Source: Burkholderiales bacterium
GTDB lineage: Bacteria; Pseudomonadota; Gammaproteobacteria; Burkholderiales; Burkholderiaceae_C
Assembly (NCBI GenBank): GCA_003963005.1
Contig: RXJW01000144.1
Coordinates: forward strand, 1-59,932
DNA: 59,932 nucleotides
Direction of reading: 5' to 3'
Under the pieces are notes generated by a model. That model made no database searches, was not told the origin of the DNA, and was given only the letters and a program-made list of their open reading frames with translations. The translations under genes and the position numbers were made by a program. This document shows, piece after piece, positions 46,495 through 55,260 of this stretch. How positions within the stretch are numbered: position 1 is the stretch's first letter; each line of letters opens with the position of its first letter.

Positions 46495-46595
46495 CGCTTG
46501 TCTCCGTGGGTGTTGTGCCCCGGATGCTCTTCCTGACAACACGGCTTGTGATTGCCGTTTACCCTAGTGGGAATACAAGCTGGGGATGAGCAGAC

Positions 46596-47576
46596 ATGGA
46601 CAACCTGGATCTCGGCGTGCTGCGCACCGCCGCCGGCTGGCGGGCGGAGCAACGGAGCGTGGTGCTCGGCACCATCACGCGCACCTGGGGCTCGGCGCCG
46701 CGGCCGGTGGGCTCGCTGGTGGCGGTGCGGGATGACGGGCTGATCGCCGGCTCGGTGTCCGGCGGCTGCATCGAGGACGATCTCGTCGCTCAACTGCGCG
46801 CCGGCAGCCTGCGCTTGAGCCGCCCTGAGCCGCTGCGCTACGGGGTGGGGGCCGAAGAGGCGCGCCGCTTCGGCCTGCCCTGCGGCGGGACGCTGGAGCT
46901 GATGCTGGAGCCGCTGGGCCCGCAATCGGCACTGGACGAATTGCTCACCCACCTGCTGCGCGGCGAGCGTGTGCGCCGCACGCTGGACCTCGCCACCGGC
47001 GCCGTGACGCTCGCCCCCGCCGAGCGCGGCGCCGACACTCTGACGCTGACCGACACCCAGCTCATCAGCCACCACGGCCCGCAATGGCGGCTGCTGGTCA
47101 TCGGTGCCGGCCAGATGACCGACTACCTCGCCCAGATGGCCCAGGCCCTGGGCTACGGCGTGACGGTGTGCGACCCGCGCGAGGAGTACGCCGACGGCTT
47201 TGCCATCGCGGGCGTCACGCTGACCCGCGAGATGCCGGACGACGTCGTCACCGCCTTCCAGGTGGACGACGCGACCGCCATCGTGGCCCTCACCCACGAC
47301 CCCAAGCTCGACGACCTCGCGCTGATGGAGGCACTCAAGAGCCCGGCCTTCTACGTCGGCGCCATCGGCTCGCGCGTCAACCAGGCCAAGCGTCGCGCGC
47401 GGCTGGCGGAGCACTTCGGCCTGAGGGACGCCGAGCTGGACCGCCTGCACGGCCCGGTCGGGCTGAACATCGGCGCCCGCACGCCGCCGGAAATCGCCCT
47501 GAGCATCCTGGCGGAGATGACGGCGGTGCGCTATCGCAGCAGCGGTGACCGCGCCGAGGCCGGATGCAGCCTGTGA
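46596..47576 (+). CDS. XdhC/CoxI-family molybdenum cofactor maturation factor
   Basis: A 326-residue protein. The N-terminal XdhC_CoxI domain has TWGSAPRPVGSLVAV, GSVSGGCIEDD and FGLPCGGTLEL. The C-terminal Rossmann domain has LLVIGAGQMTDYLAQMAQALGY and FYVGAIGSRVNQAKRRARL. XdhC proteins bind the Mo cofactor, help its sulfuration and insert it into xanthine-dehydrogenase-family enzymes. It is divergent from coxSLM and likely serves that enzyme, perhaps also the IorAB enzyme 5 kb away. Confidence 0.92.
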   Translation: MDNLDLGVLRTAAGWRAEQRSVVLGTITRTWGSAPRPVGSLVAVRDDGLIAGSVSGGCIEDDLVAQLRAGSLRLSRPEPLRYGVGAEEARRFGLPCGGTLELMLEPLGPQSALDELLTHLLRGERVRRTLDLATGAVTLAPAERGADTLTLTDTQLISHHGPQWRLLVIGAGQMTDYLAQMAQALGYGVTVCDPREEYADGFAIAGVTLTREMPDDVVTAFQVDDATAIVALTHDPKLDDLALMEALKSPAFYVGAIGSRVNQAKRRARLAEHFGLRDAELDRLHGPVGLNIGARTPPEIALSILAEMTAVRYRSSGDRAEAGCSL

Positions 47577-49804
47577 GGTGGCTGGGCGCGCTGCTGTGCC
47601 TGGCCTGGGCCGCATCGGCCAGCGCCCAGGGCGTGCAAGCCCTGCCCGTAGGCGACGTGCTGGCCGGCCCCGGCAGCGTCGCGCTGTCGGCGGACGGCCG
47701 CGTGGCTGCGCATGTCGACCCGGCTGGCAGCGTCCGGCTGTGGGAGGCTGCCAGCGGCCAGGCCCTGGCCGGCGCACCGGACCTGAAGCGCGCGACCGCC
47801 GTGGCCCTCAGCCGCGACGGTCGCTGGCTGGCCGTCGGGCAGGAAGACGGGCGGCTGCAAGTCTGGTCGCGCGATGACCCGCGCCAGCCGCTCCGCGACC
47901 TGCGCGGCCACAGCGGCCGCGTCCAGGTCCTGACCTTTGCCGCCGACGACCGCCGGCTGGCCAGCGGCAGCGACGACGGCACCACCCAGGTCTTCGACAC
48001 CGGCACCGGACAGCGCCTGCAGGTGCTGGACTCGCTCTACAACGGCCAGTCGGTCGAAGGCGTGGCGGCCCCGGTGGCCGTGGCCTTCGCAGCCGCCGGG
48101 CGCCTGCTGCTCGTGCAGGATGGGCGGCAGCGGCAGTACGAAGGGGACCGGATCACCTCGGTGTGGGAGCTGCCGCAGGGCCTGGAGATCGGCTTGCACA
48201 CCGCGACGCCGCCGAGCAGCGACGACCATGTCCGCTCATCCGGCCAGGCGGTGGGCGGGGGCGGCTGGCTCTGGGCCTACACGGGCGCCGAGCACCTGAT
48301 GGTCCAGCGCCTGGACGGTTGCACCCCCGCCCGTGCCTTGCCGCCGAAGGGCTATGCCGATGCCGTGGCGGTGGACCCGCAGGGCCGGTGGGTGGCCGAG
48401 AGCCAGGGCAACGTGCTGAACTTCGTCGGGCTGGCCGGCGGCACCAGCGCGACGGTGCGCCTGCCGGGGCGGGCCCTGGCCCTGCTGCCGCAGCCGGAGG
48501 GCCGGGCCCTGCTGGCCCTGCTGGGCACCTGGACGCGCGACGAAGGGGCCTACGCGGCCAAGCCAGGCAGCCGCACCGAGTCCGTGCTGCGGCCGGCGCG
48601 CCTGTACCGCGTGGTCGTGCCAGGCCCGGTGGCGGCAGGCCCGGCCCTGAACGTGGCCGCCGACGCGGCCACGTGCACGGCCACGGACGCGCAGCGCGAA
48701 GCCCAGCAGTTCGGCGGCCTGGACGCCCCCCCGGCCCTGACGGTCGCGGCCCGGCTCGCACCGACGCTGCCACCGCGCGGGGGCGACCGGCCGGATGCGC
48801 TTGCGCCCCTGGAACGGCTGCGCTTCGACGCGCGGGGGCAGTTGCTCGCGCTGTACACCCACCACGGCGACCTGCGCTCCGGCGTGAACGTGTGGCAGCT
48901 GGCCTCGGGCCGCAGCGTGCTCGCCCGTGATCTCGCACGCCAGGAGGAGCAGCCCGTGCTGCCCTGGCTGGGCATGGACTGGCTCGTGGCCGATGCCGAC
49001 GGTCACCTCGTGCGCGCCACCACCGGGCAGCGGCTGCTCGACGCCTCGGACGCCCGCGGCGTGGCGCTGGCGGCGGACGCCGACACGGGGCGGGTTTACC
49101 GCATCGCTGGCAGCGCCGTCGAACAGGTGTCCGCGCAAGGGCAGCGGCTGCCGACCCTGCGCTTACGCGGCCCCGTCCGCGGCATCGCGGCCCGCAACGG
49201 GCGCCTGCTGGTGAGCTACCGCAACGGCAGCGTCGAGTTGTTCGCCGGCGCGCCGCTGGCCTCGGTGCTGTACCGCCCGGCCCGCCCTGCGAATGCGGCG
49301 GATGGAGACGACACGGTGATCTCCGCGCTGATGCTGTCGGCCGACGGCCGCTATGCCCATGCCGTGGGCAACAGCTCGAATTACGAGACGCCGGACGAGG
49401 ACAGGGCCTGGCGCCTGGCCGATGGGCAGGCCGTGGGCACCGGGACCGCGCTGGCCGACCTGCCCGGGCGGGCCAACCGGGTCGTCACGCTGGATGAGCG
49501 GGCCCACCGCGTGGCCGTCTGGGACCTTGACCGCAACACCGTCATCGCCCGCCTGCCGCGCCAGCGCAGCCGCCATGCGGACGGCACGCCCGTGCCCTTG
49601 AAGGCGACCCTCAGCGAGGACGGTCGACGCGTTGCCAGCGCCTCGCCGGACGGGCTCGTGCGGGTCTGGGACCTCGACGCCCGGCGGTTGCTGGGCGAAG
49701 CGCGCGTCGGCGCCGAGGTGCAGGCCCTGGCCTTCGATCCCGCGGGCCGCCAGCTGGCCGTGGGCCGCGCAGGCGGTGCGGTGTGGGTGCTGGCCGTGCC
49801 CTGA
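47564..49804 (+). CDS. Exported WD40-like beta-propeller protein
   Basis: A 746-residue precursor with signal peptide to about residue 22 (LLCLAWAASASAQ). WD40-like blades recur: DPAGSVRLWEAASGQ, QEDGRLQVWSRDD, GSDDGTTQVFDTGTGQ near the N-terminus, and SPDGLVRVWDLDARR and RAGGAVWVL near the C-terminus. The middle is more diverged. It may form two propellers. The start lies 13 bases inside the xdhC end in another frame. No enzyme motif is seen; it probably is a periplasmic binding scaffold. Its link to the Mo enzymes is by position only. Confidence 0.75.
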   Translation: MQPVRWLGALLCLAWAASASAQGVQALPVGDVLAGPGSVALSADGRVAAHVDPAGSVRLWEAASGQALAGAPDLKRATAVALSRDGRWLAVGQEDGRLQVWSRDDPRQPLRDLRGHSGRVQVLTFAADDRRLASGSDDGTTQVFDTGTGQRLQVLDSLYNGQSVEGVAAPVAVAFAAAGRLLLVQDGRQRQYEGDRITSVWELPQGLEIGLHTATPPSSDDHVRSSGQAVGGGGWLWAYTGAEHLMVQRLDGCTPARALPPKGYADAVAVDPQGRWVAESQGNVLNFVGLAGGTSATVRLPGRALALLPQPEGRALLALLGTWTRDEGAYAAKPGSRTESVLRPARLYRVVVPGPVAAGPALNVAADAATCTATDAQREAQQFGGLDAPPALTVAARLAPTLPPRGGDRPDALAPLERLRFDARGQLLALYTHHGDLRSGVNVWQLASGRSVLARDLARQEEQPVLPWLGMDWLVADADGHLVRATTGQRLLDASDARGVALAADADTGRVYRIAGSAVEQVSAQGQRLPTLRLRGPVRGIAARNGRLLVSYRNGSVELFAGAPLASVLYRPARPANAADGDDTVISALMLSADGRYAHAVGNSSNYETPDEDRAWRLADGQAVGTGTALADLPGRANRVVTLDERAHRVAVWDLDRNTVIARLPRQRSRHADGTPVPLKATLSEDGRRVASASPDGLVRVWDLDARRLLGEARVGAEVQALAFDPAGRQLAVGRAGGAVWVLAVP

Positions 49805-49808
49805 CGCC

Positions 49809-50438
49809 TTACTTCATCGTGTAACCGCGGCCGTCCATGCAGGCCTCCACCGCGCGGTTGAAGACGCTGGCATCGGCCTGCGCCCGGGGCTGCGTCGTGG
49901 CCCAGCGGTTGCACTCGCGGCGGTCCGTTTCCAGCTGCTCGGGCGACTGCCCGTTGCGCGGGTAGATGATCGGCTCGGGATGGGGCGCGGGCGGCGGTGG
50001 GGCCGGCTGCACCTGGGCCACAGGCTCGGGCGGTGGCGTCACCACGGCATAGCCCTCGGGCACGGCGCGGTAGTACACGCCGTTGGCGTAGTAGTACGGC
50101 AGCCCGCCCACCGTGAGCGTCACATAGGCCGGCGGCAGCAGCGGGATCACCAGGCCCACGGGCGGCAGCACCACCCGGTAGCGCGGGCCATACGGTTGGT
50201 ACCAGACGCCCCCGTGGAACCAGTACCGGCTGGGGCCGGCACCGACGACCACGGCGCCATAGGGCACCGCGGGTGCCACATAGCCCGGGGCCGGGTAGTA
50301 GTGGTCGTGGTGGTAGCGGTTGTCGAACACCATGCCGATGTTCACGCGGGCGTGCACATCGGCATGGGCGGGCAGCGCGGCGGCGGCGGCACCGAGGGCC
50401 AGCACGGCGGCGGTGGTGGAGCTCAGCAAGGTCTTCAT
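49809..50438 (-). CDS. Secreted Tyr/Pro-rich protein (DUF6515-like)
   Basis: About 209 residues from the ATG at 50438. The signal peptide is about 1-27 (LALGAAAAALPAHA). A Tyr/His/Pro-rich section follows (YHHDHYYPAPGYVAP), then the repeated pattern seen in DUF6515 proteins: YWFHGGVWYQPYGPRYRVVLPPVGL and LPYYYANGVYYRAVPEGY. The C-terminus has a glycine-poor helical motif with Cys (ERRECNRWAT-like and EACMDGRGYTMK). The function is unknown, probably envelope. It ends 4 bp from the convergent propeller gene. Confidence 0.75.
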   Translation of the reverse strand: MKTLLSSTTAAVLALGAAAAALPAHADVHARVNIGMVFDNRYHHDHYYPAPGYVAPAVPYGAVVVGAGPSRYWFHGGVWYQPYGPRYRVVLPPVGLVIPLLPPAYVTLTVGGLPYYYANGVYYRAVPEGYAVVTPPPEPVAQVQPAPPPPAPHPEPIIYPRNGQSPEQLETDRRECNRWATTQPRAQADASVFNRAVEACMDGRGYTMK

Positions 50439-50555
50439 GGTCGTCAACGGGCAAACCAGGGTCAGCGGGCAACGCCGCCAGCGTCGCCCGCGTGGACTGC
50501 GGCCGCTTTTCGCCCACGTAAAGTTGCCTGTTTCCGCTGTCGCCCACCTGTCGCC

Positions 50556-51182
50556 ATGATCGAACTGCACTACTACCCCAGCAACGCCAGCTTCGCACCT
50601 CACCTCCTGCTGGAGGAGATGGGCATCCCGTTCAGGCTGCGCACGGTGGATCGCGCAAACCACGAGCACAAGTCGGCGGCCTACCTGAAGCTCAACCCCA
50701 ACGGCCTGATCCCGACGCTGGTGGACGGCGACCTGGTGCTGTACGAGACCGCCGCCATCCTGATGCACCTGGCCGACTGCCACCCCGGCTTCGCCCCGAC
50801 GCCGGGCACGGCCGAACGAGCCCAGTACTACAAGTGGATGGTGTGGCTCACGAACACGCTGCAGGCGATGCTGATCCACTATTTCTACCCCGACCGCATG
50901 GCGAGCGACGCCGCCGAGGTGAAGGCCCGCGCGGAGGCGCAGATCGCGCCCATGCTCGACCAGCTGGACGCCGAACTCGCCCGCCACGGCGGACCCTGGT
51001 TCCTCGGCGAGCGCTACACGGCGGTCGACCCGCTGGCCTTCATGCTGTGCCGCTGGACGCGCATGCAGACCCGGCCCGCCAAGACACGCCCGGCCTTGGC
51101 CGCCTACCTGCAGCGGGTGTTCGACCGCCCGGCCACGCAGCGCGTGGTGGCCACCGAGCAGTTGCCCGACCCGGTGTTCTGA
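50556..51182 (+). CDS. Glutathione S-transferase
   Basis: About 208 residues from the ATG at 50556. The N-domain begins MIELHYYPSNASFAPHLLLEEMG, with the Ser/Asn-rich active-site region, and has NPNGLIPTLVDGDLVLYETAAI with cis-Pro and the Glu-Thr glutathione contact. The helical domain has WFLGERYTAVDPLAFMLCRW, the N-cap box. The longer upstream frame reaching 49632 is a shadow of the propeller and DUF6515 genes. Convergent with a second GST. Confidence 0.92.
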   Translation: MIELHYYPSNASFAPHLLLEEMGIPFRLRTVDRANHEHKSAAYLKLNPNGLIPTLVDGDLVLYETAAILMHLADCHPGFAPTPGTAERAQYYKWMVWLTNTLQAMLIHYFYPDRMASDAAEVKARAEAQIAPMLDQLDAELARHGGPWFLGERYTAVDPLAFMLCRWTRMQTRPAKTRPALAAYLQRVFDRPATQRVVATEQLPDPVF

Positions 51183-51198
51183 CACCGCCCGCGCCCGC

Positions 51199-51819
51199 TC
51201 AGGGCCAGTGCCGCTGAAACACCGCCGCCACGGCCGGCTGCTGCTCCACGCGCAGCAACTGGGCGTGGAAGGCGGGACGCTCGGCCTGCAGCATCGGCCG
51301 CGAGCCGGACCACTTCGACACGACCGTGGCAAGCAGTGCCAGCGCACCCGGCTGGGCGGCGTCGAAGCCGAGGCCGAACTGGTCGGCAAACACGCGCCAG
51401 TGCTCATGCAGCCGCGCTCGCGTGCCGGCGCGGATGCGGGCCTTCATGTCCTCGTCACAGGGCTCGCACCAGCGCTCCGGGTAGTCGATCACGCTGATGG
51501 CGGCGTAGCAGTTGGCCGCCACATAGACGAGCCCGCGGATCGCCTGCGCCCGGTCGCTCGCGCCCGCGGGCAGCAGCAGGCCCGGCGGGCTGGTCAGGCC
51601 CAGATGAATCAGGATGGCCGCACTTTCGGTGAGCACCGTGCCGTCAGCGAGCACCAGTGTCGGGATCTGGCCCAGCGGGTTCACCTGCAGCAGCGCGTCC
51701 CGGCCGGGGCCGGGCTGCCAGGAGGCGGCGTCCACGGCGGTGAAGGCCAGACCGGCGCGCACGAGCGCCGCCTCGATGGCGGCCGAGCCCGAACCTTTCG
51801 TGCCGTACAGGGTCAACAT
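51199..51819 (-). CDS. Glutathione S-transferase family protein
   Basis: About 206 residues from the ATG at 51819. The first strand is MLTLYGTKGSGSAAIEAAL. NPLGQIPTLVLADGTVLTESAAI holds the cis-Pro and the glutathione contact. The helical half is less typical: the N-cap Asp box is not obvious (FDAAQPGALALLATVVSKW). It is convergent with the previous GST but not close to it in sequence, so this is not a recent duplication. Confidence 0.88.
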   Translation of the reverse strand: MLTLYGTKGSGSAAIEAALVRAGLAFTAVDAASWQPGPGRDALLQVNPLGQIPTLVLADGTVLTESAAILIHLGLTSPPGLLLPAGASDRAQAIRGLVYVAANCYAAISVIDYPERWCEPCDEDMKARIRAGTRARLHEHWRVFADQFGLGFDAAQPGALALLATVVSKWSGSRPMLQAERPAFHAQLLRVEQQPAVAAVFQRHWP

Positions 51820-51860
51820 GCCGTGACTCCACGGTTGAACGTGCAGAATCGTCGCACACC

Positions 51861-53333
51861 ATGACAGACATTTGCGGCCTGCAGTGGCCCCTCGACGCGA
51901 GTGGCAAGCGCTCGTCCGGCGCGCCGGGCCGACGCATCCTCGCGGCCGCGCTGCGCAGCCTCGACGCGCCCGCGGCATACGCCGCACAGGCTGAACGCGA
52001 CTGGCGACATGCCTACCCGCGGCACTGGCGAGCGCTGGTGCAGGCGCAGGCGGCCCGGCCTGGCGGCGTCATCGCCTCGGCCCGCACCGGCCTTGCCGCA
52101 GCCTGGGCCGAGTTCCCCTTCCTGCGCTACGGGCAGGCGATCTCGCTGACCGAGGCCATGGCCACGCCTCAGCGGCGCCTGCAGACGGTCCAGGTGCGCG
52201 GCCGTGGGGACGGCGCACCGGCGCGCTGGACCGTGCCGCACCAGGGCTGCGAACTGGCCGGCGATGCACTCGCGCGCCAGATCGACCGCTGGGAGACGGC
52301 GGGCGTCTGCGAGCCCGCCCACGCCGCCGCGCTGCGGGACTGCCTCGCCCACCCCGAGTGGTTCGACCTGTCCGACCAGCGGCTCGTGCTGCTCGGGGCC
52401 GGCAGCGAGGCCGGGCCGCTGGCCTGGCTCGCGCGCTGGCGCGCCCACCTCGTCGGCATCGACCTCGCGCGCGCCGCGACCTGGCAACGCATGGCCGCCA
52501 CGGTGTCGGCCGGCAACGCCACGCTCACCGCTCCGGTCGCGCCGGGCCAGCCGCTGGACATCGCCCACGCCGGCGTCGACCTGCTCGCGGACACGCCCGA
52601 CATCGCTGCCTGGCTCGCCTCGCTGGGGGAGCCACTGGCGATCGCCAACCTGGCCTACCTGGACGGCGAGCGGCATGTGCGCGTGTCGCTCGCGATGGAT
52701 GCCATCGGCGCCGCGCTCTGCGCCGCCGACGCCCGCACCCAGCTCGCCTACATGGCCACGCCGACCGACGTGTTCGCCGTGCCGGAGGCCGTGGCACGCG
52801 TACCGATGGATGCCTACGCCGCGCGCGGCGCCGTGAAACGCCTGGTGCAATTCGGCGCCAGGCTGGGCAGCGCTGGGAGGGGTTTCGTGCCGCACATGGA
52901 CGGCCTCGTCGACGCCGGCGACTTCGGCCATTGGGGCCTCGTCGACGCCCTCGTCGTCGAGCAGGGCCCCAACTACGCGCTGGCCAAGCGACTGCAGCAG
53001 TGGCGCGCGCTGGTCGCGCGGGCCGACGGCCACCGCATCGCCTTCAACGTGGCGCCCAGCACGACGACGGCCTCGGTCGTGTCCAACCCGCTGCTGGCGG
53101 CAGGCTTCCGCGGCGCCAAGGCCTTTGGCGTGGAGGTGTTCGCACCCGCCACGACGAATGCGCTGATGGCCGCGATGTGGGTGCATCAGTTGCGCACCTC
53201 GCCACGTGAGTTTACGCATCCGCTTCAGCTGCTCGTGCACACGGCCAACCATGGCGGCCTGTGGCGCCTGCCCTACCTGCCGCGCTCGGTGCTGCCGATG
53301 GCAGCATTGCTGGGCTTCTTCAAGCCCCGATAG
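51861..53333 (+). CDS. Uncharacterised Rossmann-like protein
   Basis: A 490-residue protein without signal peptide. Its middle has a nucleotide-binding-like turn (RLVLLGAGSEAGPLAWLARWRAHLVGIDLA, about 175-205) with a Gly-x-Gly-x-x-x-x pattern and an acidic residue after the second strand, as in NAD- or SAM-binding folds. Later conserved-looking stretches are FGARLGSAGRGFVPHMDGLVDAGDFGHWGLVDALVVEQGPNYALAKRL and FNVAPSTTTASVV, followed by a hydrophobic end. I do not recognise a named family or reaction. It is followed by a 167-residue unknown gene 27 bp downstream. Confidence 0.7.
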   Translation: MTDICGLQWPLDASGKRSSGAPGRRILAAALRSLDAPAAYAAQAERDWRHAYPRHWRALVQAQAARPGGVIASARTGLAAAWAEFPFLRYGQAISLTEAMATPQRRLQTVQVRGRGDGAPARWTVPHQGCELAGDALARQIDRWETAGVCEPAHAAALRDCLAHPEWFDLSDQRLVLLGAGSEAGPLAWLARWRAHLVGIDLARAATWQRMAATVSAGNATLTAPVAPGQPLDIAHAGVDLLADTPDIAAWLASLGEPLAIANLAYLDGERHVRVSLAMDAIGAALCAADARTQLAYMATPTDVFAVPEAVARVPMDAYAARGAVKRLVQFGARLGSAGRGFVPHMDGLVDAGDFGHWGLVDALVVEQGPNYALAKRLQQWRALVARADGHRIAFNVAPSTTTASVVSNPLLAAGFRGAKAFGVEVFAPATTNALMAAMWVHQLRTSPREFTHPLQLLVHTANHGGLWRLPYLPRSVLPMAALLGFFKPR

Positions 53334-53360
53334 CCCCACGGGTGACGCACAGGCGCCAGA

Positions 53361-53864
53361 ATGGTGCAGCACATCGACATGAGCACCGCCGGCCCCACCC
53401 CCCGCTACGAGCAGCCCGACGCCCACGGCTTTGGTCGCGTGACGGTGGGCTTCCTCGGCCGCGTCATGCACTATGTGGCGCAGGGGCCGCTTGATGCCGC
53501 CCTGATGGCAGCCGCCCAGCGCGGCACGAACATCGCGGCAGAACGCATCCCGGCGGACCGCCGCTACGTGAGCCTGATGGAGTTCCGGCGGCCGCTCGGC
53601 CTGGACGATGAAGGGCTGCGTCTGCTCGAAGAGACGGTGGGCGGCTTCGTGGCGCGGCGGACCGTGCCGCTGGCCACCGTCCTGCTCGTCGCGCCCGGCG
53701 ACGAAGAGGCGCCGATGGTGCTCGACATGGCGGTCATCTATCGGCGCAGCCGCCCCTTCCTGGTTCACTCGGACCCGGCGTCGGCCTGGGCGGAAGTCAA
53801 CCGCGTGCTGCGCGAAGCGAGCCTGCCGGAGCAACCGCAGCCCCCCGGTCTCGGCACGGTCTGA
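53361..53864 (+). CDS. Hypothetical protein
   Basis: A 167-residue protein; start MVQHIDM at 53361 or MST at 53379. It has mixed alpha/beta character with strands such as FGRVTVGFLGRVMHYV and TVPLATVLLVAPG and a short motif RRYVSLMEFRRPLGLDDEG. No family recognised. It lies 27 bp after the Rossmann-like gene on the same strand, so the pair is probably co-transcribed. It is convergent with the amidase. Confidence 0.65.
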   Translation: MVQHIDMSTAGPTPRYEQPDAHGFGRVTVGFLGRVMHYVAQGPLDAALMAAAQRGTNIAAERIPADRRYVSLMEFRRPLGLDDEGLRLLEETVGGFVARRTVPLATVLLVAPGDEEAPMVLDMAVIYRRSRPFLVHSDPASAWAEVNRVLREASLPEQPQPPGLGTV

Positions 53865-53871
53865 GCCGGTG

Positions 53872-55260
53872 TCAGCTCGCCGGCCCGCCAAACGGCCAGG
53901 GGCGCTGTGCGGGCCGCAGGACCTCCCAGGCCGCGCCGAGCGCCAGCACGCCGGCATCGTCGAAGCGGCGCCCGATGATCTGCAGGCCGACCGGCAGCCC
54001 CGCTGCCGTGTAGCCCGCGTTGATCGACAGCGCCGGCTGCTCGCTCATGTTGCAGGGCAGCGTGAAGGCAATGTGCTCGAAGGGCCGCGCCGGGTCGTGC
54101 CGCGGACTGGCGCGATGAGCCGGGTAGGCCGGCATCGGCGCCACCGGGGACAGCACGAAGTCGAAGGGCTCGCAGGCCGCATTGGCGGCCTCACGCAGCG
54201 CCTGCATCTGGCTGTAGCCGCGGAACACGGTGGCCGCATCGTAGGCGGCCGCGGGCGCCACCCAGTCGAGGATGTAGGGCAGCACTTTCGCCCGACGCTC
54301 GGGCGGCAGGGCCGAGATGTCGAGCCAGGAGCGCATGCGCCAGAAATGGTCGATGCCATCGGCCATCTCACGGGTCGTGAAGGCGGGCAGCGGCTCGACG
54401 ATGGCGCCGGCCTGCTCGAAGGCGCGCGCCGCGGCCGTGATGGCAGCGGCCACGTCCGGCTGCACGGCGTCGCCCCAGCCGGCATCGAGCAGCAGGCCGA
54501 GGCGCAGGCCGCGCAGCACGAGCGGGCGCGGTGCCACGGGGCCGGGCGGCAATTGCGTGGGATCGCGCGCATCGGGCTGGGCGAGGACCGACAGCATCGC
54601 GGCGGCGTCGGCCACGCGGCGGGTCAGCGGGCCGGCCACGCGACCGGCGTAGCCCGGCTTGATCGGCACGCGGCCGTGGCTGGGCTTCAGGCCCACGAGG
54701 CCGCACCAGCCGGCCGGCAGGCGGATGGAGCCGCCGATGTCCGTACCCAGGTGCAGCGGCCCGTAGCCTGCTGTGGCCGCCGCGGCCGCACCGGCACTCG
54801 ACCCGCCGGGCGTCAGTGCCGTGTCCCAGGGGTTGCGGGCAGGCTCGGGGTAGAGGCTCGACAGGCCCGAGCTGAGCATGCCGTAGTCGGGCATCGTCGT
54901 GCGGGCCCAGGCGATGGCACCGGCCTCGCGCAGCCGCGCCGCGGGCGGGGCCTCGAAGTCGGCGACGGCGTCGTCGGGTGTGGCCGCCGTCCCCAGCCGG
55001 TAGGCCGCACCGGGCACGGCGATGTTTTCCTTCAGCGTGACGGGCACGCCATCCAGCGCGAGCGGCGCGCCGGCACGCCAGCGGGCTTCGCTGGCCCGGG
55101 CGGCGGCCAGTGCGCCGTCGGCGTCGGTCGCGCACAAGGCGTGCAGGGCACCCTCGTGGCGGGCAGCCTGCGCCAGCACGGCCTGCATCACCTCGACCGG
55201 CGACAGCTCGCCGGTGCGGTAGGCCGCCAGCAACTCCGCGACCGACAGCGCGGCAATCAC
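53872..55260 (-). CDS. Amidase-signature family amidase
   Basis: A 462-residue enzyme. The Lys-cisSer-Ser triad is intact: Lys77 in GVPVTLKENIA, Ser154 in PGGSSAGAA and nucleophile Ser178 in GTDIGGSIRLPA. It resembles GatA and general aliphatic/aryl amidases; no gatB or gatC is adjacent, so it is not part of tRNA amidotransferase. There is no signal peptide. It overlaps the peroxiredoxin stop by four bases (ATGA), which couples the two genes. The substrate is unknown. Confidence 0.92.
   Translation of the reverse strand: MIAALSVAELLAAYRTGELSPVEVMQAVLAQAARHEGALHALCATDADGALAAARASEARWRAGAPLALDGVPVTLKENIAVPGAAYRLGTAATPDDAVADFEAPPAARLREAGAIAWARTTMPDYGMLSSGLSSLYPEPARNPWDTALTPGGSSAGAAAAATAGYGPLHLGTDIGGSIRLPAGWCGLVGLKPSHGRVPIKPGYAGRVAGPLTRRVADAAAMLSVLAQPDARDPTQLPPGPVAPRPLVLRGLRLGLLLDAGWGDAVQPDVAAAITAAARAFEQAGAIVEPLPAFTTREMADGIDHFWRMRSWLDISALPPERRAKVLPYILDWVAPAAAYDAATVFRGYSQMQALREAANAACEPFDFVLSPVAPMPAYPAHRASPRHDPARPFEHIAFTLPCNMSEQPALSINAGYTAAGLPVGLQIIGRRFDDAGVLALGAAWEVLRPAQRPWPFGGPAS

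Noticed and set aside
53872..55260. GatA of tRNA amidotransferase
   Set aside because: The triad is shared across the amidase-signature family, and no gatB or gatC lies nearby.
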